A DNA stretch of 64,000 nucleotides from Castellaniella sp. (GCF_034675845.1 NZ_JAUCCU010000002.1:1-64000), one strand, 5' to 3'; shown: positions 44,870 through 54,434, counted from the first letter of the stretch. Numbers and translations: made by a program. The notes: a model not told the origin generated them from the letters alone.

Positions 44870-45825
44870 TCCACCATGCGGTTCAGGCGCTCGACATCCA
44901 GCGGGCGCTGACCGTTTTCCACCCGCTGGCCCAGGTCTTCCATGGCTTGGCACAGGCGATGGATGCGGGCGTCTTGCTGGGCGGTGTGGTTGATCAGTTC
45001 GTGCAGCACCTTGACCAAGGGGTCGTCGTCTGAGCGGCTAAGACCATAGGGGGCAAAATCGTTATTGTCCTGCGCATCGGCGGCCCCCGATGTCTCAGGG
45101 CGACCGCGTTGCAATAATTCCTGCAAGGGGCGGGCGGTCCAGTCGGACTGACAGGGCAGGCCGTCTGCGGGGGCGGCGGCGTGGTGAGCTGCGTCCGGTG
45201 TGTTGGCTGTGTTGCCCGCAGGACTTGCCTGGGGGGCGATGTGGGCATCTAGGTCTGATGCGTCTGCGGCCTGCTCGGGTGCGTGTGTTTCGGTGTCGTC
45301 GGCATGGTCCTCGGCCAGGATGATGCGGGCAGGATTGCCGACAGCCGTGGCCCCGGCGGGTACTGGCTTGATGACCACCGCGTTGGAGCCCACCCGGGCA
45401 TGGGCGCCCACGGTAAAGCCCCCCAGGATCTGGGCCCCCGCGCCCACGACCACCCCGGCTTCCAGCGTGGGGTGGCGCTTTTCGCCTTTATACAGGCGGG
45501 TGCCGCCCAGTGTGACGCCTTGGTAAATCGTGCAGTCGTCGCCGATTTCAGCGGTCTCGCCGATGACCACGCCAAAGCCGTGGTCGATGAATACCCGTCG
45601 ACCGATGACTGCACCCGGATGGATTTCGATGCCGGTCAGCATGCGCCCCAGATGCGAGATGAAACGTCCCGCCCAATACCAGCCCCGCCGCCACAGGGCG
45701 TGGGCCGTCCGGTGAATGAGGATGGCATGCAGGCCCGGATAACAGGTCAGGATTTCGATGCGACTACGGGCGGCTGGGTCACGTTCATGGATGCAGGCAA
45801 TGTCTTCGCGTAGTTGTTCAAACAT
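44866..45825 (-). CDS. cysE: Serine O-acetyltransferase with C-terminal extension
   Basis: First step of cysteine synthesis: acetyl-CoA plus serine gives O-acetylserine. The 319-aa protein begins MFEQLREDIACIHERDPAARS, and its left-handed hexapeptide repeats (IGRRVFIDHGFGVVIGETAEIGDDCTIYQGVTLGG) hold the catalytic DH pair. It is longer than usual: after residue ~195 come ~65 Ala/Asp/His-rich residues and a helical tail ending VERLNRMVD. The longer frame to 45927 is not needed. Confidence 0.92.
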   Translation of the reverse strand: MFEQLREDIACIHERDPAARSRIEILTCYPGLHAILIHRTAHALWRRGWYWAGRFISHLGRMLTGIEIHPGAVIGRRVFIDHGFGVVIGETAEIGDDCTIYQGVTLGGTRLYKGEKRHPTLEAGVVVGAGAQILGGFTVGAHARVGSNAVVIKPVPAGATAVGNPARIILAEDHADDTETHAPEQAADASDLDAHIAPQASPAGNTANTPDAAHHAAAPADGLPCQSDWTARPLQELLQRGRPETSGAADAQDNNDFAPYGLSRSDDDPLVKVLHELINHTAQQDARIHRLCQAMEDLGQRVENGQRPLDVERLNRMVD

Positions 45826-45832
45826 AGTGGAT

Positions 45833-46657
45833 TCAGTCTGGTTGCTGGGGATGGGCCAGGCGTGCGGTGCGGAGCATGGCTGTGCATAGGCCGCGAAGCA
45901 TGTCGACTTCGTCGGCGCTGAGATCATTGCGTGTCAACATCTGGCGCATGCGGGGCACCAGTTTTTTGGGATGTTTAGGGTCCAGGAATTCGACGGCCAC
46001 GAGCGCTTGTTCCAGATGATCCAGCATTGCCTGTACCCGGCTGCTGCTGGCCGGATCGCTGCCGGGGTCATGGCGTCCGTGCGTATCGGGCAGCCGGGCC
46101 TGTCGGCTGGCTGGCAACAGCGCATAGCGCATTTCCCAGGCAGCCAGCTGCAGCGCCTGGGAGACATTCAAGGAGCTATAGGCGGGGTTCGCCGGGATGT
46201 GGCAGATCTGTTGGCACAGCAGGATTTCGTCGTTGGACAGGCCCGAGCGTTCGGTGCCCAGCACAATCGCGATCTGTGCGTCGGGGTGGGTCAGCGCCGC
46301 CGCGGACTGTACGGCGGCCTCGCGGATATCGCATGGGGCAGCCCCCAGGGCACGCGCCCGTGCTGTCAGGGCAAAGGCCAGGGTGGTGGGGGCCAGGGCG
46401 TCCGCTAAACTATTGTGGATACAGGCCTGTGCGAGCACGTCGGTAGCGCCGCTGGCCAGGGCCAGGGCGTCGGGGTGCTGCTGCACATCCGGGGTGCCTG
46501 GCGTGACCAGATGCAGGGCCTGGAAGCCCATGGTTTTGATGGCTCGCGCTGCCGAACCGACGTTGCCGGGGTGGCTGGGGCTGACCATGACGAAGCGCAC
46601 TCGCGCAAAGAGATCCGTCCCGGATTGGGGAGAATCGGAGGAAACTGGTAGAGTCAT
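45833..46657 (-). CDS. trmJ: TrmJ-like tRNA 2'-O-methyltransferase (SPOUT family)
   Basis: Methylates ribose 2'-OH of a tRNA anticodon-loop nucleotide (position 32 in known TrmJ). The 274-aa protein has the SPOUT knot motifs: VSPSHPGNVGSAARAIKTMGF near the N-terminus, IVLGTERSGLSNDEILLCQ, and IPANPAYSSLNVSQALQLAAWEMR. A C-terminal helical domain (residues ~200-270) also fits TrmJ. It lies 7 bp upstream of cysE on the same strand and is divergent from suhB. Confidence 0.92.
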   Translation of the reverse strand: MTLPVSSDSPQSGTDLFARVRFVMVSPSHPGNVGSAARAIKTMGFQALHLVTPGTPDVQQHPDALALASGATDVLAQACIHNSLADALAPTTLAFALTARARALGAAPCDIREAAVQSAAALTHPDAQIAIVLGTERSGLSNDEILLCQQICHIPANPAYSSLNVSQALQLAAWEMRYALLPASRQARLPDTHGRHDPGSDPASSSRVQAMLDHLEQALVAVEFLDPKHPKKLVPRMRQMLTRNDLSADEVDMLRGLCTAMLRTARLAHPQQPD

Positions 46658-46696
46658 TTAAAATAGCAGCTTATTACCTGTGATCTTTGGAAACTT

Positions 46697-47479
46697 ATGC
46701 ACCCGATGCTTAACACCGCCATCAAGGCGGCACGCCGCGCAGGCGCCATCATTAATCGCGCCAGCCTGGATCTCGAACGCCTGAATGTGGCCCGCAAGGG
46801 CCCAAAAGACTATGTCACCGAGGTCGATCGTGCGTCCGAAGAGTCCATCATCGACATTTTACGCACAGCCTATCCAGAGCATGGCTTTCTGGGCGAAGAA
46901 TCCGGGGTATTGAAAGCCCTGAGCGGCACCGAGGAGCCCGAATTCCAGTGGATCATCGATCCTTTGGATGGCACCACGAACTTCATCCACGGTTTCCAGC
47001 ATTATGCGGTGTCCATCGCTTTGATGCATCGTGGGGTGGCGCACCATGCCGTGGTTTATGACCCTACCCGTAATGAAATGTTCACGGCCAGCCGGGGTAG
47101 CGGCGCCTTTTTGAATGATCGTCGGGTGCGGGTGTCGTCCTGCCTGCGCTACCATGATGCCCTGTTGGCATCGCATATTCCGCAGTCCACGGCCTTGCCC
47201 GCCGGTTCGCCCTTTGTGCCTTTGCTGTCCGCTTGCGCCGCTGCCCGGCGCACGGGTTCCACCGTGCTGGATCTCTCCTGGGTGGCTTGTGGGCGCCTGG
47301 ATGGTTTTTGCGGGATGGGCTTGAAACCCTGGGACATGGCTGCCGGTAGCCTGCTCATCCTGGAGGCCGGTGGTTTGATCGCCGATTTTCATGGCGAACA
47401 GGATTGGCTGACGTCCGGCAATGTGCTGGCCGCTGGCCCGAAGACCTTTGCTCAGATGATGGCGCATCTGCCCGCCTGA
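46697..47479 (+). CDS. suhB: Inositol-1-monophosphatase family protein SuhB
   Basis: A 260-aa Mg-dependent phosphatase of the IMPase family; SuhB also acts in rRNA transcription antitermination. Metal motifs are GEESG (Glu), the DPLDGTTNFIHGF signature, and the C-terminal KPWDMAAGSLLILEAGG. Length equals the E. coli protein. It is divergent from trmJ and one base from the downstream terC-type gene. Confidence 0.94.
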   Translation: MHPMLNTAIKAARRAGAIINRASLDLERLNVARKGPKDYVTEVDRASEESIIDILRTAYPEHGFLGEESGVLKALSGTEEPEFQWIIDPLDGTTNFIHGFQHYAVSIALMHRGVAHHAVVYDPTRNEMFTASRGSGAFLNDRRVRVSSCLRYHDALLASHIPQSTALPAGSPFVPLLSACAAARRTGSTVLDLSWVACGRLDGFCGMGLKPWDMAAGSLLILEAGGLIADFHGEQDWLTSGNVLAAGPKTFAQMMAHLPA

Positions 47480-47480
47480 T

Positions 47481-49076
47481 ATGGAATCCATGGTAGAACT
47501 ACTGCAGGACCCATCCGCTTGGGTGGGCCTGTTCACCCTGATTGTCCTGGAAATCGTCCTGGGCATTGATAACCTGGTGTTTATCGCCATTCTGGTCGAT
47601 AAGCTCCCACCCAAGCAGCGCGACCGCGCCCGGGTGCTGGGCCTGGGTCTGGCCCTGTTGATGCGCCTGCTGCTGCTGACGGTGATGTCGCATCTGATCC
47701 GTCTGACCACGCCGTTGTTCCATGTGGGCGAAATGGGGTTTTCGGGGCGCGACATTATCTTGATTGTGGGTGGCTTCTTTCTGTTGTTCAAGGGCACCTT
47801 CGAACTGCACGACCGCATCGAGGGCCGGACCCAGCATGCCACCGGGTCACGCATCCATGCCGGGTTTGCCGTCATCGTCACCCAGATCGTGATTCTGGAT
47901 GCCGTGTTCTCGATTGACTCTGTTATTACGGCAGTGGGGATGGTGGACCATCTGGCCATCATGATGGCGGCTGTCATCATTGCCATGGCGGTCATGCTGG
48001 TGGCGTCCAAGCCGCTGACCACGTTTGTCAATGCACACCAGACTGTCGTCATTCTGTGCCTGTGCTTTTTGCTGACGATCGGGTTTTCGCTGGTGGCCGA
48101 TGGCTTCAAATTTCCGGTGCCAAAAGGCTATCTATACGCTGCCATTGTCTTTTCGGTGCTGATCGAGGCCCTGAATCAATGGGCCAAGCGCAATGTGCGT
48201 CGTGCGGAAATGCGCCGACCCCTGCGTGAGCGCACAGCGGAAACCGTGCTGTTGATGTTGGGGCGCCGCCCCCTGGCAGGTCCGCCCGAACCCGATGCGG
48301 ATGATCTGGAGTCGCGGCCCATCCAGGCGTTTGGCGACGAAGAGCGCAATATGGTCAGCGGGGTGCTGACGCTCAGTGATCGCAATGTGCACTCGGTCAT
48401 GACGCCGCGCACCGATGTCTCCTGGATCAACCTGGAGTCCCCAGTCGAAGAACTGCGTGAACAATTGATTCGCGAGCCGCATAGTTTTTTCCCTGTCTGT
48501 CGTGGCACGCTGGACGAAGTCGTCGGGGTGGGGCGCGCCAAGGAACTGCTGCTGGACTTGATCGAGCATGGCGGTATCCGTGAGCCCCGGCTGCGCGAGC
48601 CCATTATCGTGCACGAAACTATCCAGATTCTGTCCTTGATGGAGACCCTCAAGCGGTCCCATGGCCTGTTGGTGCTGGTGGCCGATGAGTTCGGGTCGAT
48701 TGTGGGGGTGGTCACGCCCATCGATATCTTCGAGGCCATCGCGGGCGAATTTCCCGATGAGGACGAAGCGCCCGACATCATCGATCAGGGCAATGGCCGC
48801 TGGCGGGTGGATGGCGCAGCCGATTTGCACCATCTTGAACAACTGCTGCATACCGATGGTCTGGTGGACGAGGACGAGGAATATTCCACGCTGGCGGGTT
48901 ATTTGCTGCGGCGATTCGGGCGTTTGCCGGACGTGGGCGACCAATGCGAACTGGTGCACGATTACGATGCCTTCCGCTTCACCATTGCGGCCCTGGAAGG
49001 CCGTCGTATCGCGGCGGTCCAGATCGAGCGCTTGCTGCCTGCCAGTATCGACCCGGAGGCCGAGCAACTGGGCTAG
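47481..49076 (+). CDS. TerC-family membrane protein with CBS pair and CorC/HlyC domain
   Basis: A 531-aa protein of the YoaE/YegH kind. An N-terminal TerC domain of seven helices (ALWVGLFTLIVLEIVLGIDNLVF; acidic GIDN and SIDSV motifs) is followed by two CBS domains (VMTPRTDVSWINLE and QILSLMETLKRSHGLLVLVADEFGSIVGVVTPIDIFEAI) and a CorC/HlyC domain (LAGYLLRRFGRLPDVGDQCE). TerC proteins are linked to Mn and other metal export; the substrate here is not known. It converges with lpxH with a 4-bp overlap. Confidence 0.9.
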   Translation: MESMVELLQDPSAWVGLFTLIVLEIVLGIDNLVFIAILVDKLPPKQRDRARVLGLGLALLMRLLLLTVMSHLIRLTTPLFHVGEMGFSGRDIILIVGGFFLLFKGTFELHDRIEGRTQHATGSRIHAGFAVIVTQIVILDAVFSIDSVITAVGMVDHLAIMMAAVIIAMAVMLVASKPLTTFVNAHQTVVILCLCFLLTIGFSLVADGFKFPVPKGYLYAAIVFSVLIEALNQWAKRNVRRAEMRRPLRERTAETVLLMLGRRPLAGPPEPDADDLESRPIQAFGDEERNMVSGVLTLSDRNVHSVMTPRTDVSWINLESPVEELREQLIREPHSFFPVCRGTLDEVVGVGRAKELLLDLIEHGGIREPRLREPIIVHETIQILSLMETLKRSHGLLVLVADEFGSIVGVVTPIDIFEAIAGEFPDEDEAPDIIDQGNGRWRVDGAADLHHLEQLLHTDGLVDEDEEYSTLAGYLLRRFGRLPDVGDQCELVHDYDAFRFTIAALEGRRIAAVQIERLLPASIDPEAEQLG

Positions 49077-49930
49077 CGGTCTTTAGGGGCGGCCTTAGGC
49101 GGCCAGGCGTGTGCCTGTATGCCTGCTGCGCTGATGGAAATCCAGCCCCCGCGGGGGAGCTGGACATGGTCGAATTCCCAGTCGGGCAGCACATGGCGCT
49201 GGCCGACCTGTCCGTCGATTTCCAGGGCATGCACCGCTGGCCGGTGGGTGTGCCCGTGGATCAGTGTCGTGCAGTGGGTCATCCGCAAGGCCTGGATAAT
49301 CGTGTCGGGACTCACGTCCATGATCTGCATGGGCTTGTGGTTGTGCGCCAGGCGGCTGCGTGCCCGCGCCCGGTGGGCGATAACGCGGCGCCACACCAGG
49401 GGCAGCGCTAGAAAAACGCGTTGCACCCAGCGGGTGCGCACGACCCGTCGAAATCTTTGGTAGCTGACATCGTCTGTGCAGTATTCATCGCCGTGGGCCA
49501 GCAAGATCGGCCCCATGCAGGTATCCAGGCGGCATGGCGCGGCAAGCAGGCGCGCGCCCAGTGCCTGGGCCAGCTTTTGTCCCAGCAAAAAATCGCGGTT
49601 GCCGTGCATCAACCATAGCGGAATGGCTTGGGCCGTGAGCCTCAGTTCGTCCAGGGCTTCCGCCAGCCAGACAGGCGGCTGCTTCAGCGCATGGTCGTCG
49701 CCGATCCAGGCGTCGAAGATATCGCCGCATAGAATCAGTCCTTGGGCTTGTTGGCGAGCCAGGGCCAGAAAATCATAAAAAGCGCGGTTCGTCCGGGGGA
49801 CGCCTGCGCCTAGGTGTATATCGGAGGCAAGCCAGAGGGTGTGGTTTGCCGCCAAAGAGAGGGTGCCACCAGGGGCACCCGGACAAGCCGTCTTATTCAA
49901 CAATCGTGGCGGATTCGATGATGAGATCAT
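49073..49930 (-). CDS. lpxH: UDP-2,3-diacylglucosamine diphosphatase
   Basis: Lipid A pathway enzyme that cleaves UDP-diacylglucosamine to lipid X and UMP at the inner membrane. Calcineurin-like motifs are visible: ASDIHLG, CGDIFDAWIGDD, MHGNRDFLLG, LAHGDEYCTDD and IHGHTHRPAVH. The frame opens at 49930, inside the ppiase gene. The first ~25 residues are not family-like and cover a hairpin that looks like the terminator of the upstream gene, so the true start may be the TTG at 49855. Confidence 0.9.
   Translation of the reverse strand: MISSSNPPRLLNKTACPGAPGGTLSLAANHTLWLASDIHLGAGVPRTNRAFYDFLALARQQAQGLILCGDIFDAWIGDDHALKQPPVWLAEALDELRLTAQAIPLWLMHGNRDFLLGQKLAQALGARLLAAPCRLDTCMGPILLAHGDEYCTDDVSYQRFRRVVRTRWVQRVFLALPLVWRRVIAHRARARSRLAHNHKPMQIMDVSPDTIIQALRMTHCTTLIHGHTHRPAVHALEIDGQVGQRHVLPDWEFDHVQLPRGGWISISAAGIQAHAWPPKAAPKDR
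49852..49880 (-). terminator. Terminator-like hairpin after the cyclophilin gene
   Basis: On the minus strand GGGTGCC (49880-49874) and GGCACCC (49867-49861) form a 7-bp stem followed by TCTCTTT. It lies 12 bp past the cyclophilin stop and inside the extended lpxH frame. Confidence 0.5.
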
Positions 49931-50531
49931 CCACGGGCACGTCTTGGTGGAAGCCTTTATTGCCGGTCTTGACCTTTTTCATTTCGTCGACGACGTCGGT
50001 GCCTTCGATGACGCGGCCAAACACGGCGTAGCCCCAGCCATTAGGCGTGGGCGAGGTGAAGTTGAGGAAGTCGTTGTCGGCGACATTGATGAAGAACTGG
50101 GCGGTGGCCGAGTGAGGGTCTGATGTACGGGCCATGGCCAGGGTGTAGCGGTCGTTCTTCAGGCCGTTATTGGCTTCGTTTTCGACGGTGGCGTTGGTTT
50201 GTTTTTGTTTCATGTCGGCGTCGAAACCACCGCCCTGGACCATGAAATTATTGATCACGCGATGGAAGATGGTGCCGTTATAGAAGCCTTCCTTGACGTA
50301 GTTCAGGAAGTTTTCGACCGTTTTTGGGGCCTTTTCGGCGTCCAGTTCGATCAGCATGTCGCCCTTGTTGGTGTGGAGTTTGACCTGCGGGTGTGTGCTC
50401 ATGGATTGGCCTTGGGTAGAGTTGGAAGGGGTGGCGGCGCCGACCAGGCCGGGGGCCATGACCAGGGTGCAGCCTAGGCTGAAAACCCGCATCCAGGACA
50501 GGATGCGTCGTGATAAGGAGCTAGCGTGCAT
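49893..50531 (-). CDS. Periplasmic cyclophilin-type peptidyl-prolyl isomerase
   Basis: A 212-aa exported PPIase. A signal peptide (VFSLGCTLVMAPGLVGAA) precedes a cyclophilin domain with GDMLIELDAEKAPKTVENFLNYV, FYNGTIFHRVINNFMVQGGG, FFINVADNDFLNF and GYAVFGRVIEG. It resembles PpiA/PpiB and assists folding of envelope proteins. An internal ATG at MSTHPQV would give a cytoplasmic PpiB-like form; which form is made cannot be told from sequence. Confidence 0.9.
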   Translation of the reverse strand: MHASSLSRRILSWMRVFSLGCTLVMAPGLVGAATPSNSTQGQSMSTHPQVKLHTNKGDMLIELDAEKAPKTVENFLNYVKEGFYNGTIFHRVINNFMVQGGGFDADMKQKQTNATVENEANNGLKNDRYTLAMARTSDPHSATAQFFINVADNDFLNFTSPTPNGWGYAVFGRVIEGTDVVDEMKKVKTGNKGFHQDVPVDDLIIESATIVE

Positions 50532-50551
50532 GAGGTTTTATCGAGAAAAAA

Positions 50552-51205
50552 TTAGTGGGTGGCCTGGGCGGCCTGCGCCCGGGCGAAGGCTTCCTGGGCC
50601 AGTGCCATTTGAACATGGCCCACGTTTTCCAGGGCCGGTGCGAAGCCCGGATCGGATGCCAGCGCCATGTTCAGGGCATTGAGCGCAAGCTGCAGACGTC
50701 CCTGGCCAACGTATTCGACCGCCAGGGCGTTCCAGGGTTCGGGTAGTTCGGGGAAGCTTTCGGTCATGGATTGCCACAGGGCAATGGCCTGATCGTGCCG
50801 ACCCAAGGCGCTGAGTGCGCGGCCTTTTTGGTATAGCAGCTGGACGTCATCGCCCAGTGGGTTGGAGGCCGCCAGTGCCTGTTCGCGTTGCTGGATCAGG
50901 GTCAGTGCATCCAGGGCGTGACCTGTATCGATCAGCCGGGCAATGCGGTTGGTCAACTGGGATGGCGTCAGCGGAATGGCGGTATTGGTGGACGGGGCTG
51001 CCTTTTCCAGGATGGCGGCAAAGGCTTGCCAGCCGCCATCAGGGGCCTGGGCATCGGTAAACTGGCCGGTGGCAGGATCAAACATCAGGCCTTGGACTGC
51101 AGCGTTGGACGCGGTAGTATCAGGGGGTGCGCTGTGCGCAGGCCAGGCTGCCAGTCCGGCACATAGGGTCAGGGTAGTCAAAAAAACACGGGTCACAGCA
51201 CACAA
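50552..51205 (-). CDS. Exported TPR-repeat protein
   Basis: A 217-aa protein with signal peptide (LTTLTLCAGLAAWPAHSA) and tetratricopeptide-like helices in the second half (LIDTGHALDALTLIQQREQALAASNP, LLYQKGRALSALGRHDQAIALWQ, ALAVEYVGQGRLQLALNALNMALASDPGFAPALENVGHVQMALA). Function is unknown; TPR proteins mediate protein contacts. It is divergent from cysS and upstream of the cyclophilin gene by 20 bp. Confidence 0.8.
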   Translation of the reverse strand: MCAVTRVFLTTLTLCAGLAAWPAHSAPPDTTASNAAVQGLMFDPATGQFTDAQAPDGGWQAFAAILEKAAPSTNTAIPLTPSQLTNRIARLIDTGHALDALTLIQQREQALAASNPLGDDVQLLYQKGRALSALGRHDQAIALWQSMTESFPELPEPWNALAVEYVGQGRLQLALNALNMALASDPGFAPALENVGHVQMALAQEAFARAQAAQATH

Positions 51206-51339
51206 CGCCCAATGAAAGTTTTAATAAAGGGTTTCGGGGACAAGGCCCGCAGACGGTATACTTGGCAGTTCATTTTACATCCCCTTGTGTCGCTACATCG
51301 TCTGGCGTGCAGGGATTGCTTGACTTCAATTTACTAGAC

Positions 51340-52788
51340 ATGCTGCACATTTATAACACCCTTTCGCGCCAGAAAACCCCGCTGCAGACAGCAGAGCCGG
51401 GGGTGGTGCGGATGTACGTCTGCGGCATGACGGTCTATGACTTCTGCCATTTGGGCCATGCCCGTATGCTGGTCAGCTTCGACGTCGTGCAGCGCTGGCT
51501 GCGCGCCACGGGCTATCAGGTGCGCTACGTGCGCAATATTACCGATATCGACGACAAGATCATCCGCCGCGCTGTCGAGCGCGACGTGCCGATCAGCACG
51601 TTGACTGAATTCTTTATCGCTGCCATGCGGGCCGACGAAAAGGCCTTGGGCGTGCAGGCGCCGGATGCCGAGCCGCGTGCCACCGAACACGTCGCGGGCA
51701 TGCTCGATATCATCAGCGTCCTGGAACAGCGCGGCCTGGCCTATTGCGGCAGCGATGGTGACGTCAATTTTTCAGTGCGAAAATTCCCTGGCTACGGCAA
51801 GCTCTCCGGCAAATCCCTGGACGATCTGCGGGCGGGCGAACGCGTGGCCGTGTCCTCGGGCAAACAAGACCCCTTGGATTTCGTGCTGTGGAAATCCGCC
51901 AAGCCCGACGAACCGGCGGATAGCCGCTGGGATTCTCCCTATGGTCCGGGGCGTCCAGGCTGGCACATCGAATGCTCGGCCATGAGCCATACGCTGCTGG
52001 GCATGCCGCTGGATATTCATGGCGGGGGGCCTGACCTGAAATTTCCCCACCACGAGAACGAAATCGCCCAAAGCGAAGGCGCCTTTGGCGGCACGTTGGC
52101 GACCACCTGGATGCATTGTGGCCCGATGATGGTGGACACCGAAAAAATGTCCAAATCCCTGGGCAATTTCCGGCGTATCCGCGACACGGTGGCGGATCGC
52201 CCCACCGAGACCCAGGCGGATTACACCGCCAATCCCCGCGAATCCGAGATGCTGCGTTTCTTTTTGGTGCGCAGCCACTATCGCAGCGTCCAGAACTACA
52301 CGCCCGATAATCTCCTGGATGCCCAGCATGCTCTGGATCGTCTGTATCAGGCCCTGCTCAATGTCCCGCCCGCTGTGGTTGAAATCGATTGGCAGGCACC
52401 TGCGCCCCAGGCCTTTCGGGCGGCCATGGATGATGATTTCAATACGGCCGGCGCGGTGGCCGTGCTGTTCGATCTGGCCAGCCAGGCAAATCGCGACACC
52501 AGCGCCCAGGCCAGCGGCCTGCTGCGCGCCCTGGGGGCGATCCTGGGCCTGCTGCAGACCGACCCGCAGGCCTACCTGCAGTCAACGACGCGCTTTTTGT
52601 CGACTGCGCTGCAGTCCGAAGCAGCCGCCCTGTCGACCCAGGCCATCGAGGCCCTGATCGATCAGCGCAGCCAGGCCAAGGCCGCCCGTGATTTTGCCCG
52701 CGCCGACCAAATCCGTACCCAACTGCGCGACCAGGGGGTCGAACTCGCCGATGTGGCGGGGGGGGCCACCCAATGGCGGCGGGTATAA
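51340..52788 (+). CDS. cysS: Cysteinyl-tRNA synthetase
   Basis: Charges tRNA-Cys. The 482-aa class I synthetase begins MLHIYNTLSRQKTPLQ and has the zinc-site Cys in MYVCGMTVYDFCHLGHAR, the HIGH-like HLGHA, a second zinc region PGWHIECSAMS, and KMSKS in VDTEKMSKSLGNF. The frame from 51262 adds 26 residues that are not family-like. It is close to the other cysteine gene, cysE, but separated by several genes. Confidence 0.96.
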   Translation: MLHIYNTLSRQKTPLQTAEPGVVRMYVCGMTVYDFCHLGHARMLVSFDVVQRWLRATGYQVRYVRNITDIDDKIIRRAVERDVPISTLTEFFIAAMRADEKALGVQAPDAEPRATEHVAGMLDIISVLEQRGLAYCGSDGDVNFSVRKFPGYGKLSGKSLDDLRAGERVAVSSGKQDPLDFVLWKSAKPDEPADSRWDSPYGPGRPGWHIECSAMSHTLLGMPLDIHGGGPDLKFPHHENEIAQSEGAFGGTLATTWMHCGPMMVDTEKMSKSLGNFRRIRDTVADRPTETQADYTANPRESEMLRFFLVRSHYRSVQNYTPDNLLDAQHALDRLYQALLNVPPAVVEIDWQAPAPQAFRAAMDDDFNTAGAVAVLFDLASQANRDTSAQASGLLRALGAILGLLQTDPQAYLQSTTRFLSTALQSEAAALSTQAIEALIDQRSQAKAARDFARADQIRTQLRDQGVELADVAGGATQWRRV

Positions 52789-52790
52789 AC

Positions 52791-53444
52791 ATGGACATGC
52801 GTCAGCCCGAACCCCAGGTGCAAAGTCCCGCCTATTGGGCACAGGCCTGTCAGGACCTGATCCAGCGTGATCGTATTTTGCGCAAGCTCATCCCGGTCTA
52901 TGGCCGGGAATCGATACAGACGCGTCAGGGGCCTTACCAGACCCTGATCCGCATTATTGTGGGCCAGCAGATTTCACTGGCTTTGGGGCGCAAGCTCTGG
53001 CAGCAGCTGATCCAGGCCTGTGGCCCGGACCTGCAGCCCGATTGCATTTTGCAGCACTCCGAAGCCCAGTTGAAGTCGCTGGGGCTGTCCTTGCGCAAGG
53101 CTCAGTATGTGCGCGATGCCGCCCTGTTTTTTCAGCAGCCTGAGCACATGGACCCCGATTGGTGGCAACCGCAGGATAATGCCGCCATCGTGGCGCAACT
53201 TTGCGATATTCGCGGGGTGGGCCGCTGGTCGGCCGAGATGTTCCTGATTTTCTTTCTCGGGCGGCCTGATGTTCTGCCGCTCGACGATACTGCCTTGCTT
53301 AAGGCTATTTCCCATCATTACTTCAGTGGCGAGCCTGTCTCCCGCTTCGAGGCCCGCGAGGTCTCCCAGGCCTGGGCACCGTGGCGCACGGTAGCCAGCT
53401 GGTACTTGTGGCGCAGCATGGATGCCGCTGCTGTCGAATATTGA
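52791..53444 (+). CDS. DNA-3-methyladenine glycosylase II (AlkA-like, HhH-GPD)
   Basis: Base-excision repair glycosylase that removes alkylated bases. The 217-aa protein has the helix-hairpin-helix GPD signature: LCDIRGVGRWSAEMFLIFFLGRPDVLPLDDTAL, with the catalytic Asp in LPLDD. It lacks the N-terminal domain of E. coli AlkA, as is common for short forms. An upstream ATG at 52773 overlaps cysS by 16 bp and is an alternative start. Confidence 0.88.
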   Translation: MDMRQPEPQVQSPAYWAQACQDLIQRDRILRKLIPVYGRESIQTRQGPYQTLIRIIVGQQISLALGRKLWQQLIQACGPDLQPDCILQHSEAQLKSLGLSLRKAQYVRDAALFFQQPEHMDPDWWQPQDNAAIVAQLCDIRGVGRWSAEMFLIFFLGRPDVLPLDDTALLKAISHHYFSGEPVSRFEAREVSQAWAPWRTVASWYLWRSMDAAAVEY

Positions 53445-53471
53445 TTTTTTCCTTCCGGAAATCCCGTCCTC

Positions 53472-54434
53472 ATGCGAAATACATTCCTCGAATTTGAACA
53501 ACCCCTGGCCGAGCTCGATCAGAAAATCGAAGAACTGCGCTACGTGCAGACGGATTCTGCCGTGGACATCTCCGAAGAAGTCGGGCGCCTGCAGCAAAAA
53601 AGCCAGTCCCTGGCCAAGAGCATCTACGCCAAGCTCACGCCTTGGCAGACGGCACTGGTGGCACGCCATCCCCAGCGTCCCTACACCATGGACTATGTCC
53701 AGGCGCTGTTCACGGATTTTCACGAGTTGCACGGCGACCGCATGTATGCCGATGACCAGTCCATCGTGGGTGGGCTGGCGCGTTTCAATGGCACCCCTTG
53801 CATGGTGATCGGTCACCAAAAAGGTCGTGACACCAAAGAACGCGCCATGCGCAATTTCGGCATGCCTTTGCCGGAAGGCTACCGCAAGGCTCTGCGCCTG
53901 ATGCGCCTGGCCGAGAAATTCCGCCTGCCGATCTTCACGTTTGTCGATACCCCGGGGGCATACCCCGGCGTGGGCGCCGAAGAGCGCGGCCAATCCGAGG
54001 CCATCGGCCATAATTTGTTCGCCATGTCCGGGCTGAAAACCCCCATCATCGTCACCATCATCGGCGAAGGCGGCTCGGGCGGTGCCTTGGCCATTGCCGT
54101 GGGCGATACGGTCATGATGCTGCAATATGCCACGTATTCCGTGATTTCCCCTGAAGGCTGCGCGTCCATCCTGTGGCGCAGCGCCGATAAGGCCTCTACC
54201 GCTGCCGAAGCCCTGGCCATTACGGCACCGCGCCTGAAAGACCTGGGCCTGATCGACCGCGTGGTCAACGAACCCGTCGGTGGCGCCCACCGCGACCCGG
54301 ACACCATGGCTCGCCAGTTGCACCGCGCCCTGGCGGATGCCCTGCGCGAACTCTCCAGCCTGGATACCGACGAACTCCTGCGCCGCCGCCTGGAACGCTT
54401 GACCGCCTATGGACGCTTCCAAGAGACCCGTTAA
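53472..54434 (+). CDS. accA: Acetyl-CoA carboxylase carboxyltransferase subunit alpha
   Basis: Forms the carboxyltransferase of acetyl-CoA carboxylase with AccD, giving malonyl-CoA for fatty acid synthesis. The 320-aa protein has FLEFEQPLAELDQKIEELR at the start, KGRDTKERAMRNFGMPLPEGYRKALRLM, and the oxyanion-hole region IIGEGGSGGALAIAVGD. Length is standard. A weak GGAA ribosome site lies upstream of the ATG. Confidence 0.97.
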   Translation: MRNTFLEFEQPLAELDQKIEELRYVQTDSAVDISEEVGRLQQKSQSLAKSIYAKLTPWQTALVARHPQRPYTMDYVQALFTDFHELHGDRMYADDQSIVGGLARFNGTPCMVIGHQKGRDTKERAMRNFGMPLPEGYRKALRLMRLAEKFRLPIFTFVDTPGAYPGVGAEERGQSEAIGHNLFAMSGLKTPIIVTIIGEGGSGGALAIAVGDTVMMLQYATYSVISPEGCASILWRSADKASTAAEALAITAPRLKDLGLIDRVVNEPVGGAHRDPDTMARQLHRALADALRELSSLDTDELLRRRLERLTAYGRFQETR

